DNA of 64,000 nucleotides from contig NZ_CP079800.1 of the NCBI RefSeq assembly GCF_028869115.1, positions 2,517,501 to 2,581,500 of the forward strand. Reading direction: 5' to 3'. Positions 25,719 to 41,392 of this stretch are shown here, one piece after another. The first letter of the stretch is position 1; every line of letters starts with the position of its first letter. This DNA comes from Pseudemcibacter aquimaris. GTDB lineage: Bacteria > Pseudomonadota > Alphaproteobacteria > Sphingomonadales > Emcibacteraceae. A program made the translations under genes and the position numbers. The notes beneath the pieces are model-generated. The model ran no database searches. It was not told where the DNA came from and saw only the letters and a list, made by a program, of their open reading frames with translations.

Positions 25719-26973
25719 CCACTAATGTTACGTACCCGATGATCAACACCCATCCGGTTCTATCGATATCGGAAAATGAGAGCGCGAACTGGCATAACAG
25801 TATCACAAGCCCCGCCACACTAATCGATTTAAGTTTGCCTTCAGAAAGTTTCCAATATGCCCCATGGAACACATCGGGCAGACGTGCGGAAAGAAGAAAC
25901 GCCGCCACCAGCGGTACCATGTCATAAATGAACACCAACCCTGACCCGAGCATAATAATATACCGAAGGTCCCACCCCGCCATGATCGGTGCAGCACCAA
26001 TTAACAATAAAAGCGTCAGCAAAATATGCGGCGTGTTAAAGCGTTTGTTCACAACCGCGATCCCTTTGGGAAGCCATCCGTCCTCACACGCAATAAGGAC
26101 AGATTTCGTTGCCCATGAAAAGGTTGAATTAATACTGGTCGCAAGGGCGAATAATCCTGCCCCGACAATAAACGCCGTATAAAGCGCGGGCGGTAATATT
26201 TCCTGCGCCACGTCAGAAAGGGTCGCACCTGCCGTTTGTTCAACCGGCAAAATCCCGACAGCCACAATGGACACAAGCGCAAAGAATATCGCCGCGATGA
26301 CCGTGGCGGCAACAATCGCCCTTGGCAAATCCCGTTCCGGTTTATTCATTTCACCGCCCAGTTCCGATACAAATTGCGCCCCACCTGTCGCAAATGACAT
26401 CACCACACATGCAAGCGCAAAACCATACCAACCATCCGGGAATAATTTTTCCTGGGATGTGAAATTGGAATAGTCGACCTCTAATATCCCGAAGAATATC
26501 AAACTGGATAAACCAATCAGCAAGAAAATAATCATTATTTTCTGCACCGCAGCGGCCTGTTTTATGCCTACCAAATTCACAAAATAAAATAATGTTAATA
26601 TCCCAAGCGCCACATAGGTTTCATTAAGCCCTGGCAATAACGCAAGCGCATATTTCGCAAAACCCAACGCGAAAAGCGCGATTAAAATATGGGTAATCAG
26701 TAATATCGCCAGATAAAAGAAACCGACCCGCGGCCCAAGCACCCGTTTACAATAAACATATAACCCACCCGTCGCGGGCATGGCCGATCCCATAAACACC
26801 ACAGGCAACTGTTTTATAATCGATAGAATAGAAGAAAGAATGAACGCAAACGGTACGGCGTAAGCGGTAAATTGAATACCAATACCGATTAAAACCATAA
26901 TACCGGACCCAATCACCTGCCCGAGTGCAATGGCAAACACATCCCAAAAGCCAAGTGATTTTTTAAGCTTCAT
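25678..26973 (-). CDS. APC family amino acid permease
   Basis: A 431-residue amino acid-polyamine-organocation permease with about 12 hydrophobic segments. The N-terminal GFWDVFAIALGQVIGSGIMVLIG is the family signature, and the central FATGGAQFVSELGGEMNKPERDLPRAI is typical. It lies 25 bases downstream of the PLP enzyme gene on the same strand, so it probably imports the substrate of that enzyme. Sulfur amino acids are a reasonable guess. The 3' end overlaps the uridine-kinase-like gene. Confidence 0.85.
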   Translation of the reverse strand: MKLKKSLGFWDVFAIALGQVIGSGIMVLIGIGIQFTAYAVPFAFILSSILSIIKQLPVVFMGSAMPATGGLYVYCKRVLGPRVGFFYLAILLITHILIALFALGFAKYALALLPGLNETYVALGILTLFYFVNLVGIKQAAAVQKIMIIFLLIGLSSLIFFGILEVDYSNFTSQEKLFPDGWYGFALACVVMSFATGGAQFVSELGGEMNKPERDLPRAIVAATVIAAIFFALVSIVAVGILPVEQTAGATLSDVAQEILPPALYTAFIVGAGLFALATSINSTFSWATKSVLIACEDGWLPKGIAVVNKRFNTPHILLTLLLLIGAAPIMAGWDLRYIIMLGSGLVFIYDMVPLVAAFLLSARLPDVFHGAYWKLSEGKLKSISVAGLVILLCQFALSFSDIDRTGWVLIIGYVTLVVIYVNVRGKRLGY

Positions 26974-26998
26974 TCTATTACCCCTTAAATCCTAGCCA

Positions 26999-28198
26999 TT
27001 AAATTCCAGAAAGCGCCTTATCAAAATCAGCGATTAAATCATCGATATCCTCTAACCCCGCTGAAATACGGATCATCCCTTGGGTAATGCCCATTTCAAG
27101 ACGTTCTTCTTCCGGAATATCAAGGAACGCCATTAACGCCGGAATTTGTGTTGTGGTTCTTACCCCACCAAGGCTCGCTGAAAAACAGCTAAGCTCGAGT
27201 GTATCAAGAACCTTAAGCGCGTTATTGGCATTGCCCACATCAAAGGCAAGCATAGCGCCAAATTTCGGCATTTGTTTCCTGGCAATATCATGCTGAGGAT
27301 GGCTTTCAAGGCCCGGGTACCAAACCCCGGATACTTTATCGTGCCCTTCGAAATATTCTGCCATCTTGGCCGCATTTTCGCATTGCCTTTCCACACGCAC
27401 GCTTAATGTTTGTATGCCGCGTTGCAACATCCATGCGTTAAAGGGCGACAAGGGTGAACCCAGCTTCACCATGGTGTTCCAGCGAATTTGTTCAAGAAAA
27501 TCATCCGGCAAAATTTCCGATTTCATGGCGATTGATCCACCGATCACATCGCTATGGCCACCGATGAATTTTGTGCAGCTTTCCACCACAATATCCACAC
27601 CCCATTCAAGCGGGCGCATCACATACGGACTGGCGAATGTATTATCACAAACGACCACAATGCCCTGATCATGGGCCAGTTTCACAAGCGGCGGCATTTC
27701 TGCCACTTTCATGGACGGATTCGCGATCGTTTCAAAATAAATCACTTTGGTGTTTGGGCGGATCGCATCACGAACTGCATCAATATTTGACGTATCCACA
27801 AATGTTGTTTCGATATTATAATCGGTCAAACGGTGATCCAGCATTTCATGGGTTGAACTATAGGTCGTCCAGTCACACACAATATGATCACCGCTTTTGA
27901 GTAATCCCAAAAGCGTTACTGAAATCGCCGCCATCCCCGACGCGGTCGCAAGGCAGGCATCAGCCCCTTCGATCATCATCATTTGTTCTTCGAATGCATA
28001 TTCGCTTGGATTGCCGCAACGGCCATAAATATTGACCTCTTTACGGGCGCCATCGACAATGCGTTGGAAAATTTCCGCATCATATTCAAAACTGGATGCC
28101 ATCACAATTGGCGGGTTTACAGCCTTTGTTGCCTCATCCGGTGGGCAATATACGGCACGGCTGTTAAAGTTTAATTTTCGTCTATTATTGTTATCCAT
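26999..28198 (-). CDS. PLP-dependent gamma-family sulfur enzyme
   Basis: A 399-residue Cys/Met-metabolism PLP enzyme (cystathionine gamma-synthase/lyase, methionine gamma-lyase class). Motifs include YGRCGNPSEYAFEEQM, the cofactor-binding ATASGMAAIS, and ESCTKFIGGHSDVIGG with the Schiff-base lysine. The position matching the Cys of methionine gamma-lyases (YGCT) reads YSST here, which argues mildly against that activity. The start at 28198 has AAAGGGT upstream; the frame is open 16 codons further. It forms an operon with the APC permease. The exact reaction remains open. Confidence 0.8.
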   Translation of the reverse strand: MDNNNRRKLNFNSRAVYCPPDEATKAVNPPIVMASSFEYDAEIFQRIVDGARKEVNIYGRCGNPSEYAFEEQMMMIEGADACLATASGMAAISVTLLGLLKSGDHIVCDWTTYSSTHEMLDHRLTDYNIETTFVDTSNIDAVRDAIRPNTKVIYFETIANPSMKVAEMPPLVKLAHDQGIVVVCDNTFASPYVMRPLEWGVDIVVESCTKFIGGHSDVIGGSIAMKSEILPDDFLEQIRWNTMVKLGSPLSPFNAWMLQRGIQTLSVRVERQCENAAKMAEYFEGHDKVSGVWYPGLESHPQHDIARKQMPKFGAMLAFDVGNANNALKVLDTLELSCFSASLGGVRTTTQIPALMAFLDIPEEERLEMGITQGMIRISAGLEDIDDLIADFDKALSGI

Positions 28199-28325
28199 GG
28201 TGACCCTTTTTCTATTTCGATAATAGAAGGGCATAAACTTTTTCAAATGTCATTAAAAAAAACATTTTACCTATTGATAAAGATCATATTTAATACGCGC
28301 ATATAACTAAAGGGGCGAATTATAA

Positions 28326-29768
28326 ATGAACAATAAAACCAATAGACGATCTTTCATTAAAAAAACGGCTGGTGCGGCACTGGGCTTTACCATTGTACCA
28401 AGACACGTACTGGGTCAGGGCATGACAGCACCAAGTGATCAGTTAAACGTTGCCGTCATCGGCGGCGGCGGTAAGGGATATACCGATGCACTGAACGCAT
28501 GGAATAATGGCGCATCACGCATTTCTGCGATTTGCGACGTTGATTTCAATATGGCCGAACGCGCATTTGAAAAATTCCCGAATGCAAAAAAATATAAAGA
28601 CTGGCGTAAAGTTCTTGATGAAATGCAAGACATTGACGCGCTAACGATTTCAACACCGGATCATACCCATGCGGTGATTGCAAACGCGGCAATGAAGCTT
28701 GGAAAACATGTTTATGTGCAAAAGCCATTAACACATAGCATTCATGAAGCGCGCGTTCTAACAGAATCTGCTGAAAAACATAAAATCGTTACCCAAATGG
28801 GTAATCAGGGTGCATCCGGACCGGGCGTTAAGAAAATGATCGAATGGTTCGATGCCGGTATTATCGGAACCGTTGACGAGGTCCACGTCTGGACCAACCG
28901 TCCTGTTTGGCCACAAGGCATTAAATCACCAACAGAATTTCCAAAAATGATGGATGGCCTTGATTGGGATAGCTTCATTGGCCCAGCCAGCATGGTTGAT
29001 TATCATCCGCTTTATCACCCATTTAAATGGCGCGGCTGGTGGAATTTCGGCACAGGCGCACTTGGTGACATGGCGTGTCACTTGATTGATCCGCCATTCC
29101 GTGTGCTTGGTCTTGGTTACCCGACAGAGGTCGAAAGCAGCGTCGGCGCCCTATATTCACAGGACTGGGTTCCGGATTATTTACCGGAAAGCTGCCCACC
29201 GTCATCACGTACGCAGCTTAAATTCCCGGCATCTGATAAAAACCCGTCTGACGTTAAAATGTCATGGACTGACGGTGGTCTGCGCCCATTCCGTCCTGAC
29301 CTGATTCCTGCGGATCATGATATCGGTGACCGCGGCAGCAGCAATGGTGTGATTATGATCGGGACAAAAGGCATCATGACTTGTGGTACCTATGCGGAAA
29401 ATCCGAAAATTTACCTTAATGACGGTACGATGATGGAATTTGACACCGATGCGCTTGAAGAAGCACCGAATGCACTTCCAGAAAATGGCCACGCCGCCGC
29501 ATGGGTTGATGCCTGTAAAGCCGGACACGGCAGTGCAGAACATAAGGCGCTCACATCATCATTTGATTTTGCCGGACCGTTAACGGAATCCATCCTTATG
29601 GGGAACCTTGCCATTCGCAGCTTTAATGTGCGTGAAAAGAACGGCAACAGGTTTAATTACCCAGGGCGTAAGAAACTGTTATGGGATGGCCCGAACATGA
29701 AGATCACCAACTTCGACCCCGCCAACCAATTTGTAAAACGCGAATACCGCGAAGGTTGGAGCTTGTAA
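28326..29768 (+). CDS. Tat-exported Gfo/Idh/MocA oxidoreductase
   Basis: A 480-residue NAD(P)-binding oxidoreductase with a twin-arginine signal (NRRSFIKKTAGAALGFTIVP), so it is exported folded, with its cofactor. The Rossmann motif AVIGGGGKG follows, then DHTHAVIANAAMKLGKHVYVQKPL, where QKP replaces the usual EKP. Family members act on sugars or glycosides, and periplasmic members occur in oxidative glycoside degradation. That fits the ThuA/TIM/GMC genes at 17-22 kb, though they are not contiguous. A strong terminator follows. Confidence 0.85.
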   Translation: MNNKTNRRSFIKKTAGAALGFTIVPRHVLGQGMTAPSDQLNVAVIGGGGKGYTDALNAWNNGASRISAICDVDFNMAERAFEKFPNAKKYKDWRKVLDEMQDIDALTISTPDHTHAVIANAAMKLGKHVYVQKPLTHSIHEARVLTESAEKHKIVTQMGNQGASGPGVKKMIEWFDAGIIGTVDEVHVWTNRPVWPQGIKSPTEFPKMMDGLDWDSFIGPASMVDYHPLYHPFKWRGWWNFGTGALGDMACHLIDPPFRVLGLGYPTEVESSVGALYSQDWVPDYLPESCPPSSRTQLKFPASDKNPSDVKMSWTDGGLRPFRPDLIPADHDIGDRGSSNGVIMIGTKGIMTCGTYAENPKIYLNDGTMMEFDTDALEEAPNALPENGHAAAWVDACKAGHGSAEHKALTSSFDFAGPLTESILMGNLAIRSFNVREKNGNRFNYPGRKKLLWDGPNMKITNFDPANQFVKREYREGWSL

Positions 29769-29777
29769 GATAAAATG

Positions 29778-29804
29778 AAAAAGCCCCGTTAATCGGGGCT
29801 TTTT
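29778..29804. terminator. Bidirectional intrinsic terminator
   Basis: A GCCCCG/CGGGGC stem with loop TTAAT is flanked by an A-run on the left and a T-run on the right, so it can stop transcription from both sides. It lies between the Gfo/Idh/MocA gene and the convergent fadA gene and abuts the fadA stop codon. Confidence 0.9.
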
Positions 29805-33142
<3,338 letters not shown>

Positions 33143-33258
33143 GGTGCATCTCTCCTTCTTTGCTGATTTTTCATTTGTTATCAAATACTCTATACCTTTA
33201 ATGTAATGGCATCAATATGGCCTTCAATAGTTTTATTGATATTTTTATATGTTTGTGA

Positions 33259-35289
<2,031 letters not shown>

Positions 35290-35290
35290 G

Positions 35291-37693
35291 CTACATTATA
35301 TTTCGCGGTATTGTAATGGTCGCCTTGGTACCAACACCAACTTCGCTGGATAATTCAAATGTACCACCATGAAGTTCGGTTAATTGTTGCACAATCGGAA
35401 GCCCTAAACCCGTGCCACCTTCGTTTGATATGCGGACATCTTTATCTTGTTCAAACGGCCTTAATACTCTTTCAAGCTTGTCTTCTGGAATACCAATACC
35501 AGTATCAACGACCTCTATCAAAATTACATTACCGTTGGATGACGTAATTTTTAATTTAACACGCCCGCCACTATCCGTAAATTTCACAGCATTGGATAGT
35601 AAATTAATCATCACGCGTTTCATGGCATGTTTTTCTGCATCAATGATACACTCATCTTCGCTGATTAGGGATAATTCAACACCCTTTTCTTCTGCCATAG
35701 GTTTTATAATATTAACTGTACTTTTGGCACTATCGATCAGGTCAAACTTTTCTTTTTCTAATTTCCATTTGCCGGCTTCGATTTTAGAAAGATCAAGCAC
35801 ATCATTAATGATTGTCGCCAAATGTTCGCCACTAAATTTAATATCTTTTAAATATTCTTTATGCTTTGGAACTGCAACCTCACCATAAATACCGGATGAA
35901 ATGGCTTCTGAAAAACCAATTATTGCATTTAAAGGCGTCCTGATCTCATGACTCATGTTCGCTAAAAACTGTGATTTTGCCGCATTGGCTTCTTCTGCTT
36001 TGGCTTGCATTTCCCATGCGGTTTCACGGGCAAAAATAAGTTCTCTTTCAATAATTTCTCTTCTGTTGATTTCTCTTCTCAAGCTTATTGCCCAAATAAG
36101 AACAATAACCAAAACAAACATCCCAGCGCCGACAATTTGCCAGACAAATGTATAATCCACACCTTCATTTACTGTGGTTGAAAGCCATTTCCTTGATATT
36201 TCAATTTCATCCGCTGTCGAAATCGCACTCATGGCTTTGTAAAGTGCACTATATAACAATGGCTTATCTTTTATGACACCCATTGAAAACGTGATATCAT
36301 ACTGCGTCTGGCCAACAACACGAATATTATCAAAACCTTCTGTCGTAATATAATAAGATGCAATTGGCAGAACGCCAACATGAGCATCAGCCACTCCATT
36401 CTCAACTAAATCAAGTGCCTCAACGGTGGTTGCTACATCAATGATTTCAATACCAGGATAATCTCTAAGGATATAATTACTAATGGCGGAATTTTGAATT
36501 TGCGCCACTTTTTTGCCAATCAACCCTTCCATAGCCCCAATCATTTCTTCACCATCTTTAGCAAAAATGGCATAAAATCCGGTTAAGTAACCATCTGTAA
36601 AATCAAAATATTGCCGTCTTTCCACATTTTCAATCATGAAAGACATCATGTCGGCATCACCCGCAACGGCCATATCATAACCTTGACCCCAGGTTTCATT
36701 TCCAACCCACTCAAATTCAACATTAAGCATGCGTGATAAAATATTTAGATAATCACCTGTCATCCCGGTGATTTGACCGTCTTCCGAGATAAATTCAATT
36801 GGCCGTGAAATTGGTGATGCTGCAACGCGTACAACCGGATTTTCATGTAACCAATTTAATTCTTCATCAGTCAGTTCGTGTCCAGCCGCAGCAAGATAAT
36901 CCGTATTCCATTTTCTTGTAAGGGCACGATATTCTTCATCACTTACAGCCAACATACCTTTATCCAAGATATTGCGCAGCATATCATTTGTTTTGTGCGT
37001 CCCCATCCTGATCTGGTTCATTATGAGCAGTTCTGGAAAATATTGTTTATCCAGAATACTGATACCTTTAACGTTATTTTGTTGAAGGATATAATTTACA
37101 ACTGGCGCCCGCCCAAGAAATACATCGAACTCTCCTCTAGCTAAAGCCATAACAGAGGTATAGGATGATTCAGTACTTACAAAATTATAATCAGGGAATC
37201 TTTCCCTTATATAGCGTGACTGTGCTGTATCCTCAACGAGGCCAATTCTCAGATTGGAGATATCCGTTTCACTGCTATTCAGATTACTTTCATCGCGGCC
37301 AAAGTATACCACAGGCATTTCAAAGTAAGTTTCTGTAAAAATTAAATGCTCTGCTCTCTCTTCAGTACGAACCAAACTATGAATTATATCGATTTCGTCG
37401 TTATAAGATTTATCCAGAAGTTCCGTCCAAGTGTAGCCACTGATAAATTCAGTTTTCAACCCAACTTTACTTGCAACTAGATTAACGTATTCCACTGAAA
37501 AACCATACGGCATCCCGGTAACTGTAAAATCAAAGGGCGCCCAATCTGATTGACTGGTCACAGTTACGGTTGGATTATTTCTAATCCATTCTAATTCTTC
37601 TTCAGTAAGTTGGGCTTGCGCATGTGAATAACTTAATGTGCAATAAATGAAAATCAGTAAACTTAAAAGATATCTAAATACATTTAACTTCAT
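35291..37693 (-). CDS. Sensor histidine kinase with two SBP_bac_3 domains (B)
   Basis: An 800-residue paralogue of the sensor at 22548-24992 with the same layout. A signal peptide precedes two periplasmic SBP_bac_3 domains (about 30-265 and 280-495). One membrane helix (about 516-537), a short coiled linker, HisKA with phospho-acceptor H582 and HATPase_c follow. Linker and kinase motifs match closely (SQFLANMSHEIRTPLNAIIGFSEA; NLLSNAVKFTDSGG; DTGIGIPEDKLE). Again there is no receiver domain and no adjacent response regulator. The stop lies one base from that of fadH in convergent orientation. Confidence 0.85.
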   Translation of the reverse strand: MKLNVFRYLLSLLIFIYCTLSYSHAQAQLTEEELEWIRNNPTVTVTSQSDWAPFDFTVTGMPYGFSVEYVNLVASKVGLKTEFISGYTWTELLDKSYNDEIDIIHSLVRTEERAEHLIFTETYFEMPVVYFGRDESNLNSSETDISNLRIGLVEDTAQSRYIRERFPDYNFVSTESSYTSVMALARGEFDVFLGRAPVVNYILQQNNVKGISILDKQYFPELLIMNQIRMGTHKTNDMLRNILDKGMLAVSDEEYRALTRKWNTDYLAAAGHELTDEELNWLHENPVVRVAASPISRPIEFISEDGQITGMTGDYLNILSRMLNVEFEWVGNETWGQGYDMAVAGDADMMSFMIENVERRQYFDFTDGYLTGFYAIFAKDGEEMIGAMEGLIGKKVAQIQNSAISNYILRDYPGIEIIDVATTVEALDLVENGVADAHVGVLPIASYYITTEGFDNIRVVGQTQYDITFSMGVIKDKPLLYSALYKAMSAISTADEIEISRKWLSTTVNEGVDYTFVWQIVGAGMFVLVIVLIWAISLRREINRREIIERELIFARETAWEMQAKAEEANAAKSQFLANMSHEIRTPLNAIIGFSEAISSGIYGEVAVPKHKEYLKDIKFSGEHLATIINDVLDLSKIEAGKWKLEKEKFDLIDSAKSTVNIIKPMAEEKGVELSLISEDECIIDAEKHAMKRVMINLLSNAVKFTDSGGRVKLKITSSNGNVILIEVVDTGIGIPEDKLERVLRPFEQDKDVRISNEGGTGLGLPIVQQLTELHGGTFELSSEVGVGTKATITIPRNIM

Positions 37694-37773
37694 TGATGAA
37701 TATACGTACCTACAAAAATCTACCCCATAGTTTTTATATCAATCGAACCTTAATTAACCATTAATACGAGTAA

Positions 37774-39771
37774 TTAAAAATCTGCAACACGTAAACCGAT
37801 CTTAAATCGTCTACCCGGCGACGGTAATCCAAGTTGGGGGAGAACGACTTCATTGGTAAGATTATCAACCGCCGCATAAAGTTGCCAATTGCCGAATTCA
37901 CTGACCATTACAGGCATAGATACCCTTAAATTTATTTCGGTTGATGGATCAAGTTTAGTTACAATACCGTCTTCATTTTCATCATAGGCTTTACCAGTAT
38001 GATTAAGTTCCGCGCGGACATTTGCTTCATTTTCAAATGTATAATTGGCAGCCAGTAACATTTGGCTATCTGGCCGTTGATAAAGCGTTGGTCTTAAACT
38101 ATTTTCATCTAGGTCCGCTTTTAATTCCTGCCAGAATAGGTCGGCTTCTAATGTTAAAGTATCCGAAATCATCCAGTCGGCGGAAAACTCTACACCATAC
38201 CCGAATGATCCATCCAGATTATATCGCTGCCTTAATGTTTTGCCGTCCACTTCGACATTGCGTCTGGAAAGCGTGTCATTAATGCGCGAAAACCACGGGG
38301 TAAAATTAACAACCACCGGTGCTTCTTCCGCTTGCCATGCAATGGTTAAATCACCAACAAGTGCTGTTTCCGGCTTTAGATCAGGATTAACCAAAAACAT
38401 GCCAAGGGCCGCGCTATATAATTCGCGCATTGACGGGAACCGTGTACGCTGTCCGATGGTGGATGTGACCGTGACTTTATCAGATGTTTTCCATTCAATA
38501 GCAGCACTTCCCGCCCATTTTGAAATGGCGGGTTGTTCTGGTCTGCCGCCGGTTAATGGGGTTGATGACCTGTCATATGCAGATGAAAATGATGCTTTTA
38601 CCGTTTCCCCTAACGGCACATCCATTTCAGCACCGATGCTCATGACACGTTGGCGGAATTTCTCATTATTCCCTGAAACATCATTGATTAGATCAACTTC
38701 GACCTGATCATGGGTACTTTCCTGCGTTGATGCAACAAGGCGTGTTGTGACATCTGTCCAATCATGGCTTAAAACAATTCTTCCACCATATGTTCTGTCA
38801 CTATCATCTTGCCTATTTTCAGTGAGTGAATAACTAACATCATCATATGAAACAATGGATTGTCCAAACTGCTGGTTCCAGACGTTAATTCTTAAATCAC
38901 TATGTTCGCTAAAATTAAATTCACTGGCCATACTGACTTGTGTCATATTCCAATCTGGATAACGCCAATATCTTGGGTTTCCATCTTCAGGCTCAACATG
39001 TGCAGCGGCGGCAATCCCCTTATTCGCGCTAATATCAAGCAGGGTAAATCGAACCATGCCCCATTCCTGATTAACGCCTGCAGACATAAAAATGCTATCG
39101 CTATTTAAATCCGTATTGGTTCTGCCATTTTCAGGGTTTGGGTCAAACGGTATAACGTCATGATCCGCAACCGTTATCGCATCACGTTCGATGTGATTTG
39201 CACCAAACTGTAAAAATAATCCATTTTCAAGTGGGGCATACACGGCCCCTTCCACCAAAACTGCATTATGACTACCCCATTCCGCGCGGGCGTTATAATC
39301 ATATTTATCCGCAAAATGAACCGTTGATAAATCCACAACCCCGAGCACAGCCCCAGCACCATATTCAATAGGTGCAGCACTTTTAATCACACGGGCATTC
39401 CTAATCACACCCGCTGGGAACAAGCTTAAATCCGCACGTCCGTCCCACGGTACACTAATGGGTGCGCCATCTATGAAAATCTGTGATTGTCTTTCTTCTG
39501 ATCCACGAAGTCTCAAGACCGCTTCACCGCGGGAATTGGTTCTGATCCCCACCCCGAGCTCAGCATTAAAAATATCAATCAGTGTTGATGGGAATTTTCC
39601 ATTGATTTTATCGTAGGAAATATCCATTTCCGGTTGAAGTGATCGGCGTTCGGTTTTCGGTGCGGTTACAACGATATTGTCAATTGCACCATATTCAACA
39701 GCAGCCGCGAAAACATTCCCCGACAAACAGGACGATGATAAAAGAAAAGCTGTAATCAGGTTCGTTCGCAT
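37774..39771 (-). CDS. TonB-dependent outer membrane receptor
   Basis: A 665-residue outer membrane receptor. A signal peptide ends near VFAAA. A probable TonB box follows (IDNIVVTAPK), then a plug domain with RLRGSEERQSQIFIDGAPI and GAGAVLGVVDLS. The beta-barrel has many aromatic-alternating strands and ends in a terminal phenylalanine (FKIGLRVADF), as expected for BAM assembly. It is shorter than most TBDRs but appears complete. The ligand is unknown, and no adjacent transport gene gives a hint. Confidence 0.85.
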   Translation of the reverse strand: MRTNLITAFLLSSSCLSGNVFAAAVEYGAIDNIVVTAPKTERRSLQPEMDISYDKINGKFPSTLIDIFNAELGVGIRTNSRGEAVLRLRGSEERQSQIFIDGAPISVPWDGRADLSLFPAGVIRNARVIKSAAPIEYGAGAVLGVVDLSTVHFADKYDYNARAEWGSHNAVLVEGAVYAPLENGLFLQFGANHIERDAITVADHDVIPFDPNPENGRTNTDLNSDSIFMSAGVNQEWGMVRFTLLDISANKGIAAAAHVEPEDGNPRYWRYPDWNMTQVSMASEFNFSEHSDLRINVWNQQFGQSIVSYDDVSYSLTENRQDDSDRTYGGRIVLSHDWTDVTTRLVASTQESTHDQVEVDLINDVSGNNEKFRQRVMSIGAEMDVPLGETVKASFSSAYDRSSTPLTGGRPEQPAISKWAGSAAIEWKTSDKVTVTSTIGQRTRFPSMRELYSAALGMFLVNPDLKPETALVGDLTIAWQAEEAPVVVNFTPWFSRINDTLSRRNVEVDGKTLRQRYNLDGSFGYGVEFSADWMISDTLTLEADLFWQELKADLDENSLRPTLYQRPDSQMLLAANYTFENEANVRAELNHTGKAYDENEDGIVTKLDPSTEINLRVSMPVMVSEFGNWQLYAAVDNLTNEVVLPQLGLPSPGRRFKIGLRVADF

Positions 39772-39862
39772 CTATACAGTTTTCCCTATAATCCTTGCTG
39801 TTTCAATAGTACTGCGACGTTGTTTAAGAACAGATTACCCCTTTGTCAATCTTTTGCTATGC

Positions 39863-41293
39863 TCACGACATAAGGCCGCCCATCAAACAATATTTAATTT
39901 CGACGTAATCATCGATGCCGTATTTTGATCCTTCACGGCCAACACCGGATTCTTTTACACCACCAAATGGTGCCAGTTCCGTTGAAATAATACCTTCGTT
40001 AACACCGACAATGCCATATTCAAGTGCTTCTGTCACACGCCACACACGACCAAGGTCACGGCTATAGAAATAACAGGCAAGTCCATATGGCGTATCGTTG
40101 GCCATTTCGATGACTTCATTTTCATCTTTAAATTTAATGATCGCGGAAACAGGGCCAAAGATTTCAGAATTGGCAATTTCCATATCCATTTTGACGTTGG
40201 TTAACAATGTTGGTGTATAGAAATTATCACCGGCGTCATGCCTTTCACCGCCAAGAATCAAATCCGCGCCTTCTGATGTTGCGGAATTTACAAGTCCTTC
40301 AACCTTATCCACTGCGGCGCTATTAATCACCGGGCCAACATGAACATCATCATGGGCGCCATTTCCAACATTTAATGCTTCAATCGCCGCTTTGAATTTT
40401 TCGACAAATTCATCATGAATATCTTCGTGAATGAAGAAACGGTTTGCACAAACACATGTTTGGCCGGCGTTTCTATATTTTGAAACCATCGCACCTGCAA
40501 CGGCCGCATCAATATCCGCATCATCAAACACGATAAACGGTGCATTACCACCAAGTTCCATGCTAACTTTTTTCACGGTGCTTGCGGATTGCTGCATCAG
40601 GATTTTACCAACTGCCGTTGACCCAGTGAATGTAATCTTGCGAATGGTTGGGTGCGTTGTAAAAACATTACCAATATCCGCCGGTTTTGTTGTTGTGACC
40701 GTTTTCATCACACCTTCCGGCACACCCGCTTGAAACGCTAGTTCCTCAAGCGCAAGGGCCGATAATGGTGTTGCTTCCGCCGGTTTCACCAGTGCCGTAC
40801 AACCCGCGGCAAGCGCAGGCCCAACTTTACGAGTAATCATCGCAAGTGGGAAATTCCACGGTGTAATCGCGGCAATAACGCCGATTGGTTGCTTCAGCGC
40901 AATAATGCGTTTATCGGAAGCATGAGTTGGGATTACGTCACCGTAAATACGTTTTCCTTCTTCAGCGAACCATTCAATGAATGATGCGGCGTAAGCCACT
41001 TCGCCGCGTGCCTCGAATAACGGTTTACCGCATTCCGCCGTGATCAATTGCGCTAACGCTTCCGTATTTTCTAGGATCAACTCATACCATTTTCGTAGAA
41101 TGGCGGCGCGTTCTTTTGCTGTTTTTGCTGCCCAAGTTTTAAACGCAATGTTAGCGGCTTCTACGGCGGCTTCTGTTTCCGCAACTGAATAATCCTTAAC
41201 CACCGCGATCTGTTCACCAGTGGCCGGATTATTCACGGCCAGACCGTTTTCAAAACCAATATAATTTTTCACTAAATCTAAATCGTACGACAT
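39863..41293 (-). CDS. gabD: NAD(P)-dependent succinate-semialdehyde dehydrogenase
   Basis: A 476-residue aldehyde dehydrogenase of the GabD type that oxidises succinate semialdehyde or a close relative. It shows the cofactor loop FTGSTAVGK, the catalytic Glu in MELGGNAPFIVFDDAD and the catalytic Cys in NAGQTCVCANR, followed by the GabD-like ending FGGVKESGVGREGSKYGIDDYVEIKY. The adjacent cysteine (CVC) is characteristic of the subfamily. A TGTGATCACA palindrome lies 22 bases upstream of the start. No gabT is nearby, so the physiological substrate is inferred only from the family. Confidence 0.82.
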   Translation of the reverse strand: MSYDLDLVKNYIGFENGLAVNNPATGEQIAVVKDYSVAETEAAVEAANIAFKTWAAKTAKERAAILRKWYELILENTEALAQLITAECGKPLFEARGEVAYAASFIEWFAEEGKRIYGDVIPTHASDKRIIALKQPIGVIAAITPWNFPLAMITRKVGPALAAGCTALVKPAEATPLSALALEELAFQAGVPEGVMKTVTTTKPADIGNVFTTHPTIRKITFTGSTAVGKILMQQSASTVKKVSMELGGNAPFIVFDDADIDAAVAGAMVSKYRNAGQTCVCANRFFIHEDIHDEFVEKFKAAIEALNVGNGAHDDVHVGPVINSAAVDKVEGLVNSATSEGADLILGGERHDAGDNFYTPTLLTNVKMDMEIANSEIFGPVSAIIKFKDENEVIEMANDTPYGLACYFYSRDLGRVWRVTEALEYGIVGVNEGIISTELAPFGGVKESGVGREGSKYGIDDYVEIKYCLMGGLMS

Positions 41294-41314
41294 TGTTTTC
41301 TCATTTTAAAAAAT

Positions 41315-41324
41315 TGTGATCACA
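41315..41324 (-). promoter_or_regulatory. TGTGATCACA palindrome upstream of gabD
   Basis: A perfect 10-bp palindrome 22 bases before the gabD start. The identical sequence occurs at 46860-46869, 21 bases before another start codon, and a 9/10 match (33254-33263) precedes fadH. Shared regulation is possible but rests on few sites. Confidence 0.35.
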
Positions 41325-41392
41325 TTTTTATATCTGAGTCTCTTAAAGAGGAACAGACTTATCTACTTACTATATAAAAATAAAATCTGGCG

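Noticed and set aside
26999-28325. Search for a SAM-type riboswitch upstream of the PLP enzyme
   Set aside because: The short AT-rich leader shows no conserved stem or pseudoknot that I could identify.
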